The notes under the pieces are model-generated. The model worked only from the letters and a program-made list of their open reading frames with translations, was not told the DNA's origin and searched no databases. Shown here piece by piece: positions 9,312-18,016 of a stretch of DNA of 64,000 nt (its first letter is position 1; every line of letters starts with the position of its first letter). The DNA comes from Jiella pelagia. Its GTDB lineage: Bacteria > Pseudomonadota > Alphaproteobacteria > Rhizobiales > Rhizobiaceae. The stretch is from contig NZ_CP114029.1 of the NCBI RefSeq assembly GCF_026898155.1, forward strand, positions 1,805,501-1,869,500. Direction: 5' to 3'. A program made the translations under genes and the position numbers.

Positions 9312-10109
9312 TCAAAGATGGAATGACTGCGCCAGCGCCGGGTTGGCGTCGAGGATCCGGCCAATCCGATTGGCCGACCCGATCAGATCCTCCAATCGCT
9401 CCGCAACGAGGCGCTCGGCCGTGACGCGACCGGAATATCCGGAGCAGTTTATCGCCGCCAGAACACGGCCCTGCGCGTTGCGGATCGGCACGGCGAGCGA
9501 GGTGATCCCATAGTCGAGTTCGTCGACGGCGGTCGCATAGCCGTTCTTCCGGCATTCGGCGATGACCCGTTTCAGGTCGTCGGCATTGTCGATCGTTCGG
9601 TCGGTGAGGGGACGGAAGTCCGCATGCTCCAGATAGGCATCGAGTTGCTCAGCGCCGAGAGCGGCGATCAGGACCTTGCCCATCGAGGTCGCGTGGGCCG
9701 GATAGTGGGTGCCGACCGAAGCGACGATGCGGCGAGAACGTTCTTCGGAATAGTGGGCAACATACAGGATGTCGGTGCCATGAAGGACGGCGATCGACGC
9801 GGCGGCGCCAAAGGTTCCCACGATGCGGCGCAGTTCCGGCAGGAGCAGGTCGTCGCTACCGGCGGCCTGAAGATAGGCAGACGCAAGCGTCAGGATGCGG
9901 GCGCTCAGAACGAAGTTGCGGTCGACCTGGCGAATGTAGCCGAGGCTCGCCAGCGTATGCAGACCGCGCCGCGCCGCGGCGGGGCTCATCCCCGTCCGGC
10001 GCGCGACCTGCGACAACGTCATGGATGCGTTGTTCCGGTCGAACGACTCGAGGATGGATAACCCTCGCGCGAGACCCTCGACGAAATTGCCGTCTCTGCC
10101 CTCAACCAA
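9312..10109 (-). CDS. IclR-family transcriptional regulator
   Basis: 265 residues. The N-terminal winged HTH occupies about residues 8-65 (RGLSILESFDRNNASMTLSQ, then RRTGMSPAAARRGLHTLASLGYI), and an IclR effector domain follows (VGTHYPAHATSMGKVLIAAL, DELDYGITSLAVPIRNAQGR, AINCSGYSGRVTAERL). This is the PcaR/PobR-like subgroup layout. It sits between the lyase/CoA-transferase operon and the ABC operon, each of which has the same tandem TTTCG-N5-CGAAA operator, so control of both, and possibly of itself, is inferred. ATG 10109 starts the frame. Confidence 0.9.
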   Translation of the reverse strand: MVEGRDGNFVEGLARGLSILESFDRNNASMTLSQVARRTGMSPAAARRGLHTLASLGYIRQVDRNFVLSARILTLASAYLQAAGSDDLLLPELRRIVGTFGAAASIAVLHGTDILYVAHYSEERSRRIVASVGTHYPAHATSMGKVLIAALGAEQLDAYLEHADFRPLTDRTIDNADDLKRVIAECRKNGYATAVDELDYGITSLAVPIRNAQGRVLAAINCSGYSGRVTAERLVAERLEDLIGSANRIGRILDANPALAQSFHL

Positions 10110-10488
10110 TCTCGCTCACTTTCTCCGGCGTACGCGGGACACGCTCGGTTCAAATCTCTCGACATTCGCGATCACGGGCTTCGATCCTGCTCTCCGGTCG
10201 GCTTTTGCATCCTTCGCGCTCTTACTCTGAAACCAGCGGCGGACGAAAGCCTCTCAGATTTCGTTGTGCGAAATAATTTTCTTCTTGCGAAATTTTCTGA
10301 CATCCCTGAGGATCGGCCTTGGAGGCGCTGCGTCGACGATTGGACGTAGCGGAAGAAGTCGCTCTGCGCTTGGTCGGACACGGGCGGCGGCGAGCGGGAA
10401 GCCAGTGGGAGGCGGCGTCGATCGATCGTCCGTCGTCTGCTCTCGGGAAATGCATCGGCAGGCCCCGGCCTGCAAAGGGAGGAAAACA
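10110..10488. other. Divergent regulatory region between iclR-type gene and ABC operon
   Basis: About 380 bp without a gene. It contains the tandem operator at 10259-10292 and must hold the promoters of both the minus-strand regulator and the plus-strand importer operon. I could not assign -35/-10 boxes with confidence. Confidence 0.5.
10259..10292. promoter_or_regulatory. Tandem operator upstream of ABC importer operon
   Basis: TTTCG-TTGTG-CGAAA (10259-10273) and TTTCT-TCTTG-CGAAA (10278-10292), centres 19 bp apart, exactly as at 7239-7272. It lies between the divergent regulator gene and the importer operon. Confidence 0.7.
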
Positions 10489-11490
10489 ATGGCAAAGCGA
10501 AGCAACACGTGTTCCGGTCGGGTCGTCCTCGGCTGGGCGGGCGCGACACTCATGGCAAGCACGAGCGTCGGGCTCGGGCTCTCCAGCGCGGCGAACGCGG
10601 CGGAGATGGTCCGCATCGGTCTTGCGACCAAGACCTGGTTCCCGACCGTCATCGCGCAGACCGCGGAAGACCAGGGCTACTTCAAGGACGAAGGCATCGA
10701 AGCCGAGCTGACCGTCTATCAGAGCGGCGCCGAAGCCGTGACGGCAATGGTCGCCGGGGCCGCCGACATCATCGGCAGTTCCAGCAGCGTCACCGCATCC
10801 AGCCGCGCCAAGGGTGTCGACGCCAAGCTCATCGGCCTGCTCGGTTCGGGGAACTACGGGTGGCAGTTGATGGTGCTCCCCGATTCGCCGATCACCGAAG
10901 CAAAGCAGGTCGAAGGCGAGAATGTCGGGATCACCTCGGCCGGATCGCTCTCGGACATGCTGGCCCGGTGGACGATGTCCGACCAGAGCATCACCTTCGA
11001 AAGCATCCCGCTCGGCGGCGGCGGCCTGTTGCCGAACCTCATCAGCGAAAACGTCACCGCGGCGGTCGTCTACTCGCCCCTCAGCTACGACGTTCTCGCC
11101 AAGGGCGACGCGAGGGCCGTCCTCGACTATGGCACGGCAATGCCGGAACATCTCAATTCCGGCTGGGCGACGACGGGCAGCTTCATCGAGGAGAACCCGG
11201 AACTCGTTCAGAAGGCGACGAATGCGCTCTATCGGGGCGTCGCCTATCTGCAGGACAACAAGGACGCGGCGATCAAGATCATCGCCGACCTCAACAACAT
11301 TTCGCCGGAAGTGGCCGAAATGGAGTGGAAGAACGTCTTCCTGAAATTGTCCCGCACCGGCGAGATGAACGCCGACCTGGCCGCGACCGCGATGGAACTC
11401 GCCAAGCTCACAGGCATCGAGAACATGCCTCAGGCCGAAGAGATCTGGACCGACGCCTTCACGCCTGCCGTCATCGCGCCGGCAAAATGA
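10489..11490 (+). CDS. ABC transporter substrate-binding protein (SsuA/NMT1 type)
   Basis: 333 residues from ATG 10489, preceded by AGGGAGG. The signal peptide runs to about residue 37 (ATLMASTSVGLGLSSAANAA). Mature sequence RIGLATKTWFPTVIAQTAED and GYFKDEGIEAELTVYQSG, with VAGAADIIGSSSS, is the nitrate/taurine/thiamine-precursor binding-protein fold. It is periplasmic and delivers ligand to the downstream permeases. The ligand is unknown; given the neighbours, an organic acid is plausible. The stop overlaps the next ATG by four bases. Confidence 0.9.
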   Translation: MAKRSNTCSGRVVLGWAGATLMASTSVGLGLSSAANAAEMVRIGLATKTWFPTVIAQTAEDQGYFKDEGIEAELTVYQSGAEAVTAMVAGAADIIGSSSSVTASSRAKGVDAKLIGLLGSGNYGWQLMVLPDSPITEAKQVEGENVGITSAGSLSDMLARWTMSDQSITFESIPLGGGGLLPNLISENVTAAVVYSPLSYDVLAKGDARAVLDYGTAMPEHLNSGWATTGSFIEENPELVQKATNALYRGVAYLQDNKDAAIKIIADLNNISPEVAEMEWKNVFLKLSRTGEMNADLAATAMELAKLTGIENMPQAEEIWTDAFTPAVIAPAK

Positions 11491-12269
11491 CCGCCGCCAC
11501 CGTCCGTGGCACCGGAGCGCGGAGGATCCCCGCTCCGGTCGCGCGGGCCGCTCTCGTCGCTGCGCTCATTGCCGTCTGGCAGGTCGCACCGATGGTCGGT
11601 CTCGTCGATCCTCGCCTGCTGCCGCCGCCGAGCGTGGTGGGTCCGATGATCGTTCAGCTTTTCGGCGAAGCAGGGTTTCGCGGACATCTCGCCACGACGC
11701 TTCTCGAAACCGTCGTTGCCTTTCTCGTCTCAGTCCCCGTCGGCTTCATCCTGGCGATACTGATCGGGGAGAACAAATACACATCGGACGTCTTCAAGCC
11801 GCTGGTGTTCTTCGTCTTCAGCATCCCGAAATCGATCTTCCTGCCGCTGTTCATCTTCGCCTTCGGGATCAGTTTCCAGCAGAAGGTGGCGTTCGGCGTG
11901 TTCTCGACGTTGTTCATCGTCATGATGCTGTCCTTCGCAGCGATCGAAAGCGTGCGCCGCGACCATCTGGTGGTCGCCCGCTCTTACGGCGCGACGCGAA
12001 TGCAGACCGTTCTGCGGGTTTATCTGCCCGGAATGACGCCGGTCCTTCTCGAGGCCATCCGCGTTTCGATGATCTTCAACTTCACCGGCATCCTGCTCGC
12101 CGAAATGTACGCGTCCCGCGAGGGGCTTGGGAATGTCATCGAGCAGTGGGGCCAAGGGTTTCAGCTCGATCGGCTGATGGCGACGATCGTCGTCATCGCG
12201 GCGATCGCCATCGTGTTCAACGAGACCATCCGCGCTCTCGAGAGCCGCTGCGAGCATTGGAGGGAGTAG
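11487..12269 (+). CDS. ABC transporter permease (first)
   Basis: 260 residues with about six membrane segments. The BPD_transp_1 cytoplasmic EAA-type loop is seen as ARSYGATRMQTVLRVYLPGM (approximate EAAxxxG...I...LP pattern). ATGA overlap with the substrate-binding gene and 2 bp to the ATPase gene show one operon. It forms the membrane channel with the second permease at 13072, so the importer is probably heterodimeric. Confidence 0.9.
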   Translation: MTAATVRGTGARRIPAPVARAALVAALIAVWQVAPMVGLVDPRLLPPPSVVGPMIVQLFGEAGFRGHLATTLLETVVAFLVSVPVGFILAILIGENKYTSDVFKPLVFFVFSIPKSIFLPLFIFAFGISFQQKVAFGVFSTLFIVMMLSFAAIESVRRDHLVVARSYGATRMQTVLRVYLPGMTPVLLEAIRVSMIFNFTGILLAEMYASREGLGNVIEQWGQGFQLDRLMATIVVIAAIAIVFNETIRALESRCEHWRE

Positions 12270-12271
12270 TC

Positions 12272-13075
12272 ATGGGACTCAAAGCCGTCGTTAACTCGCC
12301 GTCCCCCGCTGTTTCCACCGACGAAAGCGGCGCCGTCGAAGTCATGAACGTCGGTCACGTCTATGAAACGGCGTCAGGGACGACCGAAGCCCTGACGGAT
12401 ATTTCGTTTCGGGTGGAAACAGGCCGGTTTGTCTCGATCGTCGGACCGAGCGGATGCGGGAAGTCTTCGCTTCTGATGATGATCGCCGGGCTGGTACAGC
12501 CGACACGGGGGACGATCACCGCCGGCGGCAGGCCCTTGGTCCAGCCGGATCCGACCCGGATCGGCGTAGGACGCGAGCCTTTATCCCTGGCTCACCGCCC
12601 GGTCGAATGTCGAGTTTCCCCTGTCGCTTCGCCACGTCGATCACAAGATCAGGCGCGAGCGGGCGGAGGAGGCGCTCGAGGCTCGTCGGCCTCGCGGGCT
12701 TTGCCGACAAGCATCCCCATGAACTGTCCGGCGGGATGAAGCAGCGCGTGGCCCTTGCCAGAGGTCTGGTCCAGGACCCGCCGATCCTTCTGATGGACGA
12801 GCCCTTTGCCGCCCTCGACGAGCAGACGCGGCTGACCATGGGAGACGAGGTGCTGCGGATCTGGGAGCGGACCCGTAAGACGATCATCTTCGTCACTCAC
12901 GGGTTGAGCGAGGCGATCCACCTGTCGGACCAGGTGCTGGTCCTGACCTCGCGTCCGGGAAAACTCGTGGACCGCGTGGCTGTGGACCTGCCGCGACCGC
13001 GAAGCTTCGAGGTCATGGGCGGGCGTCGCTTCGAAGAGGCTCCGCGAGCGCATCTGGCAAAGGATCCGGGCATGA
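12272..13075 (+). CDS. ABC transporter ATPase, three apparent indels
   Basis: Nitrate/sulfonate-type ATPase. Walker [10 protein letters not shown], signature [16 protein letters not shown], Walker [15 protein letters not shown] and switch VTHGLSEA are all present but lie in two frames. Extra bases at 12678-12684 (GAGGCTC) and 13036-13042 (GAGGCTC) are undone by restoring GAGCTC. A separate deletion at about 12565-12569 removes the expected Q-loop (GVVFQ or GVFQ before [10 protein letters not shown]). After the second insertion the true C-terminus reads [14 protein letters not shown] and stops at 13073-13075, overlapping the next ATG. Corrected length is about 268 residues. The Q-loop loss, if real, would inactivate the transporter. 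Confidence 0.85.
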
Positions 13076-13881
13076 GCACCGCTTCCCACGCGCTTCCCTC
13101 GCCACGCCTCGTCAGGATGGCGATCGTCCTCGGCGTGCTGCTGATCTGGGAGATCCTCCCGCGAGCCGGCATCGTCCCGTCGCTGTTCCTGCCGCCGATG
13201 ACGACCACGTTACGGATGCTGGTCGTCGAAGCGCCGATTTATGCCCGGCACATGCTCGTGACACTGCAGGAGGTGGGTGTTGCGATGATCTTCGCCTGCG
13301 GCGGCGGTGTTCTGTGCGGATTGGCGATCGGCGGTGCCGCTTCTGCCCGGCAGATCATGCTTCCGATGTTCTCCGGCCTGTTCGCGGTGCCGCTCGTCGT
13401 CCTCTATCCGCTCTTCACGGCCTGGTTCGGGATCGGCTCGGAATCGAAGATCATCTTCGCCAGCGTCTACGGATTTCTTCCGACCCTGCTCGGGACGGCG
13501 GCGGGGGTGCAGACCGTCGATCGCCAGTTCCTGGTCGTGGCGCGCAGTCTGGGGGCGACGCGGATGCAGAAGCTGTGGCATGTCTATCTGCCTGCGACCT
13601 TGCCGACGGTGTTGGCAGCCTTCCGGCTGGGCGGGGCGCTCGCGATCGTCGGCGTGGTGGTGGCCGAAATGCTGACCTCGACGGCCGGCATCGGCTTTCT
13701 CATCTCCAAATACCGCACGCTGCTCGACAGCCCGCGGGTCTACGCAGCGGTCCTGCTTGTGCTCGTTTTGGCGATCGCGTTTGATGGTCTCGTGCAGGTG
13801 CTCGAGCGCCGCCTTGGCGTAGCGCAACAGCAATCAGGGCGTTCGCTCGCCAAGCGGTCGGAAACCCCGGCCGTGGCCTGA
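13072..13881 (+). CDS. ABC transporter permease (second)
   Basis: 269 residues from ATG 13072 ([20 protein letters not shown]). The frame stays open upstream only because of the indel in the ATPase gene, so the apparent ATPase-permease fusion is not real. About six membrane helices and the loop [20 protein letters not shown]. It is paralogous to the first permease. Last gene of the importer operon, 15 bp before the deacetylase gene. Confidence 0.88.
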   Translation: MSTASHALPSPRLVRMAIVLGVLLIWEILPRAGIVPSLFLPPMTTTLRMLVVEAPIYARHMLVTLQEVGVAMIFACGGGVLCGLAIGGAASARQIMLPMFSGLFAVPLVVLYPLFTAWFGIGSESKIIFASVYGFLPTLLGTAAGVQTVDRQFLVVARSLGATRMQKLWHVYLPATLPTVLAAFRLGGALAIVGVVVAEMLTSTAGIGFLISKYRTLLDSPRVYAAVLLVLVLAIAFDGLVQVLERRLGVAQQQSGRSLAKRSETPAVA

Positions 13882-13896
13882 GGAAGCGAGAATCTT

Positions 13897-14553
13897 ATGC
13901 CGCCGCGTGTCACGCTGAGTTTCGACAACGGCCCGGATCCGGAGATCACTCCGAAGGTCCTGGATATCCTGGCGCGGCGCGGGATCCTCACGACCTTTTT
14001 CGTCGTCGGAGACAAGCTACGCGATCCGGCAAGACATGCGATCGTCGAGCGGGCGTTCCGGGCGGGGCACTGGATCGGAAATCACACCTTCAATCATCTC
14101 GCGCCGCTCGGCGTGACGCTGGACCGCGATGCTCCCGCCCTCGAGATCAGCCGCACCCAGACACTGATCGGTGACATGTCTCATCCGGATCGGCTTTTCC
14201 GGCCATTCGGTTCGGGAGGCATCCTGGACGAGGCGCTTCTCAGCCCCTCTGCCGTCGATCTGCTTTGCCGCGACGGCTACAGCTGCGTCCTCTGGAACGT
14301 CGTTCCGAGGGATTGGGAAAATCCGAAGGGATGGGTGCCGCAAGCGCTCCAACAGGTCGCTGCCGAGGAATGGCCCCTGGTCGTTCTTCACGACCTGCCG
14401 ACGACGGCGATGGATCAGCTCGAGCTTTTCCTGGATGGTCTCGACGCGGCGGGGGCGACGATCGTTCAGGATTTTCCCAAGGACTGCATTCCGATCGTCA
14501 ACGGTGAGATCGTCGCGGACATATCCGCCTACATGACTTCTCCGGCTACATGA
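13897..14553 (+). CDS. Polysaccharide deacetylase (NodB-type) family protein
   Basis: 218 residues, cytoplasmic (no signal peptide). NodB motifs are modified: LSFDNGPDPE in place of TFDDGP, so the second Asp (metal ligand) is Asn. Motif 2 reads GNHTFNHLAP (HxxxH type), RPFGSGG replaces the RxPYG motif, and VVLHDLPT supplies the late His. Family members hydrolyse N-acyl or C-N bonds in sugars or small amides. Membership of the importer operon (15-bp spacing) suggests a small imported substrate rather than a polymer. The Asp-to-Asn change makes activity uncertain. Confidence 0.82.
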   Translation: MPPRVTLSFDNGPDPEITPKVLDILARRGILTTFFVVGDKLRDPARHAIVERAFRAGHWIGNHTFNHLAPLGVTLDRDAPALEISRTQTLIGDMSHPDRLFRPFGSGGILDEALLSPSAVDLLCRDGYSCVLWNVVPRDWENPKGWVPQALQQVAAEEWPLVVLHDLPTTAMDQLELFLDGLDAAGATIVQDFPKDCIPIVNGEIVADISAYMTSPAT

Positions 14554-14623
14554 CTTCCTGAACCATCCCTGGCCGTGCCTGGTCCTGCCGGGGAGATGGG
14601 GTAACCGGCTACGCCGCCACCGC

Positions 14624-15512
14624 TCAGGTCGCGCTCTCGATGAAGGCTGTCACATCGGCGTTGAACCGGTCCGACGCCTCCCAGAAGGGCGTATGGCCGA
14701 TCCCCTCATAGACGAGCAGCTTTGCATGCTCGACCATCTGCGCGGTGTATTCGCCGGTCGCAGGCAGAAGGACGCGATCCTGCTCCCCATGGATGACCAG
14801 CGTCGGGACGCGGATCGTCTGCAAAGTCTGCGCATATTCGGCGGGACGTCCCACGAGAGCCTCGCGCACACCGCTGGGTGTCACGGCCGCGCAGGCGAGA
14901 AACAGCTCCATCTCGGCCGAAGACGGCGGCGTGGCGAAACAGGCGCGGCCGAACTGCACGCAGGCTTCGACGCTCGGCGCGAGGCTCGCGGTGGGCCATC
15001 GCACGCATCAGCGGGGCGGCAGGCCCGGCGGTTCCGGGACCGGCGGAACTCGTGGCGCACACCATCACGAGCCCTGAAATGCCTTCGTCGCCATGACGCG
15101 TCAGATAATCGAGCGCGATACGGCCTGCATAGGACCAGACGACGACGATCGGCCGATGCAGTCCGCAGCCGGTGATGACGGCATCGACCTCGTCCGCCCA
15201 ACGCTGCGGATCGCGATAGAAGGCGGGATCCAAGGGCTTTTCCGACATCCCATGGCCGCGATTGTCATAGGTGACGATGCGAAAGGCATCCGACATCGTG
15301 CCGCTGACCTGCTTCAGCCAGCACAGGTGCGATTGCGAGAACCCGTGGATGAAAAGAACGTCGCGTCTGGCAGACCCGCGTCCCCAGTCCTGCACCGCGA
15401 TCGTCAGCCCATCCGGTGTCCTGACGCAGGTCGAGCGGTAGCGCAGCTCGCGCTGAAGAAGGGTGCATTCGACGATGACATCCGGCCGCGACGTATGATC
15501 AGACAACTGCAA
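14624..15512 (-). CDS. Alpha/beta hydrolase, apparent frameshift
   Basis: The corrected protein has 295 residues. Fold motifs: LFIHGFSQSHLCW oxyanion loop, DNRGHGMS, nucleophile elbow VVWSYAGRIALDY (Ser), HGEQDRVLLP (Asp) and GIGHTPFWE (His). It resembles the 3-oxoadipate enol-lactonase/haloperoxidase-like group. The frame breaks at 14981-14987, where the gene strand reads GAGCCTC; restoring GAGCTC gives HRELAPSVEACVQF. It is convergent with the deacetylase gene and probably part of the same catabolic locus. Confidence 0.85.
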
Positions 15513-15884
15513 ACCTCTGCACGTGATGGGGAAGTTGCCCGAGCCGACAGGCGGGTCTCGTCGGTCTTTTCCGGGCGGGCCGGACCGGGCTCTCCTACCC
15601 TACGTCATCGGCCGAAAATCGGAAGCGATATTCGTCTTGCACGATGCGTCGGTCGGTGTGGTGGTATCCTCTGTGCGCCGGCCGAACACACGACACGTCA
15701 AGCTCCCGGCGTTCGCACGCCGGCAAGCGCCGCCTGCCGGACACGGCAACCAACCCGCTCCCCCCTTCTATTGCGTTTGACAAGGATCCTTGCCGATCTG
15801 ATCCGCGGCCCATGTGGCGCACAGCCGCTTGATGTCCTGTCTCGGCAAAGCTGGCAGTGCCAGCGCGGCCTTGGATATCGCGTC
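15513..15884. other. Intergenic stretch, nothing recognised
   Basis: About 370 bp between two minus-strand genes. No credible ORF, RNA or repeat. It separates the hydrolase locus from the sulfide cluster. Confidence 0.5.
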
Positions 15885-16769
15885 TCAGATCGCGTCGATC
15901 GGCACCTTCAGGTAGCGCTTCCCGTTGCTTCCAGGCTCGGGCAGCGCGCCGGCTTTCATGTTCACCTGCAGCGACGGAATGATCAGCTTCGGCATGTCGA
16001 GGGTGGCGTCGCGCTCGGTGCGATATTTGACGAACTCCTCCTTCGTCTTGCCGCCGCCGACATGGATGTTGTGGGCCTTCTCCTCGCCGACGGTGGTCTC
16101 CCAGCGGATGTCGCGGCCGTTGGGGCCATAGTCGTGGCACATGAAGAGCCGCATCTCGTCGGGCAGCGCCAGCACCTTCTGGATCGAATCGTAGAGCATG
16201 CCGGCGTCGCCGCCGGGGAAGTCGGCCCGGGCCGAGCCGCCGTCCGGCATGAACAGCGTGTCGCCGACGAAGGCGGCGTCGCCCATCACATGGGTCATGC
16301 AGGCCGGCGTGTGGCCGGGCGTGTGGATCGCGACGCACTCCATCTCGCCGACGCCATAGGTGTCGCCGTCATCGAACAGTCGGTCGAACTGCGAGCCGTC
16401 GCGCTGGAACTCGGTCCCCTCGTTGAAGATCTTGCCGAAGGTCTCCTGCACGACGGTGATGTTCCTGCCGATGCCGAGCCTGCCGCCGAGATGCTTCTGG
16501 ATATAGGGCGCCGCCGACAGGTGATCGGCATGGACATGCGTCTCGATCAACCATTCAACCGTCAGATCATGCGCCTTTACATAGGCGATGACTGCGTCGG
16601 CATGGGCGTAGCTGATGCGGCCGGCGGCATAGTCGATGTCCATGACGCTGTCGACGATGGCACACGCGTTCGATGCCGGATCCCTGACGACATAGCTGAT
16701 CGTGTTCGTCGCCGGGTCGAAGAAGCCCTTCACTTCGGGCTTCACGTCGAGATGGACAGGATAGGTCAT
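15885..16769 (-). CDS. MBL-fold persulfide dioxygenase-like protein (first copy)
   Basis: 294 residues. Metallo-beta-lactamase motifs include THVHADHLSAA (HxHxDH), IHTPGHTPACM, VGDTLFMPDGG (Asp) and MCHDYGPNGRD (His), the mononuclear-iron arrangement of ETHE1/Blh-type persulfide dioxygenases. It likely oxidises glutathione persulfide to sulfite. It is a paralogue of the protein at 18655-19545 (shared FYDP/FFDP start, SQFDRLF/SQWDRLF, RADFPGG, LPEPxxNGxRYLK end). Same-strand neighbours are DUF2892 and a peroxiredoxin. Confidence 0.88.
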   Translation of the reverse strand: MTYPVHLDVKPEVKGFFDPATNTISYVVRDPASNACAIVDSVMDIDYAAGRISYAHADAVIAYVKAHDLTVEWLIETHVHADHLSAAPYIQKHLGGRLGIGRNITVVQETFGKIFNEGTEFQRDGSQFDRLFDDGDTYGVGEMECVAIHTPGHTPACMTHVMGDAAFVGDTLFMPDGGSARADFPGGDAGMLYDSIQKVLALPDEMRLFMCHDYGPNGRDIRWETTVGEEKAHNIHVGGGKTKEEFVKYRTERDATLDMPKLIIPSLQVNMKAGALPEPGSNGKRYLKVPIDAI

Positions 16770-16802
16770 GGCATTTCCTCCTCTTTTGCGCTGAAGGCGA
16801 TG

Positions 16803-17012
16803 TCAGCTGACGCGGCACGTCCTGATGCCGAGCAGCGAGTAGAGCGGGCAGTTGCCGACGACGGCTGTCAGAAGCGCGACGGCGCCAAAGCCGTAGAAGG
16901 CCCATTCGAGCCAGGTTCCCTCGCCGACGGTCGTGCCGGCGGCGAGGTAGAAGAGTGCGGCGGCGACCACCAGCCGAAAGCCGCGGTCGAGCTTGCCCAT
17001 GTTCACGGTCAT
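16803..17012 (-). CDS. DUF2892 inner-membrane protein
   Basis: 69 residues with two hydrophobic helices (RLVVAAALFYLAAGT and WAFYGFGAVALLTAVVG) and a Cys pair, GNCPLYSLLGIRTC, near the C-terminus. This is the DUF2892 membrane module that in YgaP is joined to a rhodanese. In sulfide clusters it is thought to help with sulfur transfer or export. It lies between the dioxygenase and peroxiredoxin genes on the same strand. Confidence 0.85.
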   Translation of the reverse strand: MTVNMGKLDRGFRLVVAAALFYLAAGTTVGEGTWLEWAFYGFGAVALLTAVVGNCPLYSLLGIRTCRVS

Positions 17013-17088
17013 CGTTCGTCTCCTTGGTTGGTGGCGGCTTGCCGCCGGTGATGATGGCCGGCAGGACGAGCATCCCGCCGGCAGTCGA

Positions 17089-17727
17089 TCAGGCGCCGGA
17101 CCCGACGTCGGTGAGCCTGAGATACGGCCGCAGCGTCTCGAAGCCCTGCGGGAACTGTTCCTTGGCCTCTTCGTCCGACAGCGAATTGCGGATGATCACA
17201 CGGTCGCCGGGCTGCCAGTCAGCCGGACAGGCGACGGTCATGCGGTCGGTAAGTTGCAGAGCGTCGATCGCCCGCAGGATCTCGGAAAAGTTCCGGCCGA
17301 CGGTCATCGGGTAGGCCATGGTCAGGCGGATCTTCATGGTGGGATCGATGAGAAAGACACTGCGCACGGCGGCCGTGTCGTCCTCGCCCGGATGGATCAT
17401 GTCGTAGAGGGCGGCGACATTCCGGTTCTTGTCGGCGACAATCGGAAACGAGAGCGTCGTGTTCTGGGTGGCGTCGACGTCCGAGATCCAGGCGAGATGC
17501 TCGCTGACGCTGTCGGTGGAAAGCCCGAGCGGCTTGACGCTGCGCTTCTCGAACTCCTCAGCGAGCTGCGCCGTGCGGCCCATCTCGGTGGTGCAGACCG
17601 GGGTGAAGTCTGCCGGGTGGGAGAAGAAGAACACCCAGGAGCCGCCCGCCCATTGATGAAAGCGGATGGGGCCTTGCGTCGTCTCGATCTCGAAGTCGGG
17701 GGCTGTATCGCCGATCCTGAGGGACAT
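17089..17727 (-). CDS. Peroxiredoxin, 1-Cys Prx6 type (first copy)
   Basis: 212 residues from ATG 17727 (MSLRIGDTAPDFEIETTQGP); upstream in-frame ATGs lie in the intergenic region. The peroxidatic Cys is in PADFTPVCTTEM. The C-terminal domain follows (VACPADWQPGDRVII, with EEAKEQFPQGFETLRPYLRL), typical of the Prx6 group that ends in a dimer arm. It reduces peroxides and possibly persulfides. It is divergent from the second Prx gene, with an AT-rich control region between. Confidence 0.92.
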   Translation of the reverse strand: MSLRIGDTAPDFEIETTQGPIRFHQWAGGSWVFFFSHPADFTPVCTTEMGRTAQLAEEFEKRSVKPLGLSTDSVSEHLAWISDVDATQNTTLSFPIVADKNRNVAALYDMIHPGEDDTAAVRSVFLIDPTMKIRLTMAYPMTVGRNFSEILRAIDALQLTDRMTVACPADWQPGDRVIIRNSLSDEEAKEQFPQGFETLRPYLRLTDVGSGA

Positions 17728-17939
17728 TATCGGTTTCCTTTTGCTGGCGTCGATCGTCGCCGAGGCGGCGGAAGGTTGGGCAAGATGACGGATAGGCCGA
17801 GCCATCCGGCCCCAGGAGCCGCGCCCTGATGCGGGCCGCGACGCACGCGCCACAACCTCATCAATATGTAAAAAACTATATCATTTAGCCTGAGGCGGCG
17901 CATGAAGCCCGCTGGACAGGTCAATCCTGGAGCGGATCC

Positions 17940-17992
17940 ACATATAATCTAGTTATTTGTATATTGACAAGCCCGATCTTTATTCATATTTT
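17940..17992 (+). promoter_or_regulatory. Promoter and AT-rich candidate operator of sulfide operon
   Basis: TTGACA (17964-17969), 17-bp spacer and TATTTT (17987-17992) form a strong sigma70-like promoter 25 bp before the second Prx start. Directly upstream and overlapping the -35, 17941-17964 is an AT-rich partial palindrome (ATATA...GTATAT), a plausible site for the BigR-like repressor encoded in the same operon. The operator part is inference. Confidence 0.55.
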
Positions 17993-18016
17993 GCAATACA
18001 GGCAGACGGAGACAGC

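Noticed and set aside
12454..13881. ABC ATPase fused to permease in one ORF
   Set aside because: The frame is joined only by the extra base at 13036-13042. With GAGCTC restored the ATPase ends at 13075 and the permease begins at 13072.
15093..17051. A 652-residue plus-strand ORF and similar long Arg/Ala-rich frames opposite real genes (for example 19797-21953 minus, 25538-26740 plus)
   Set aside because: They are antisense shadows of well-recognised genes in GC-rich DNA, with no motifs or ribosome sites.
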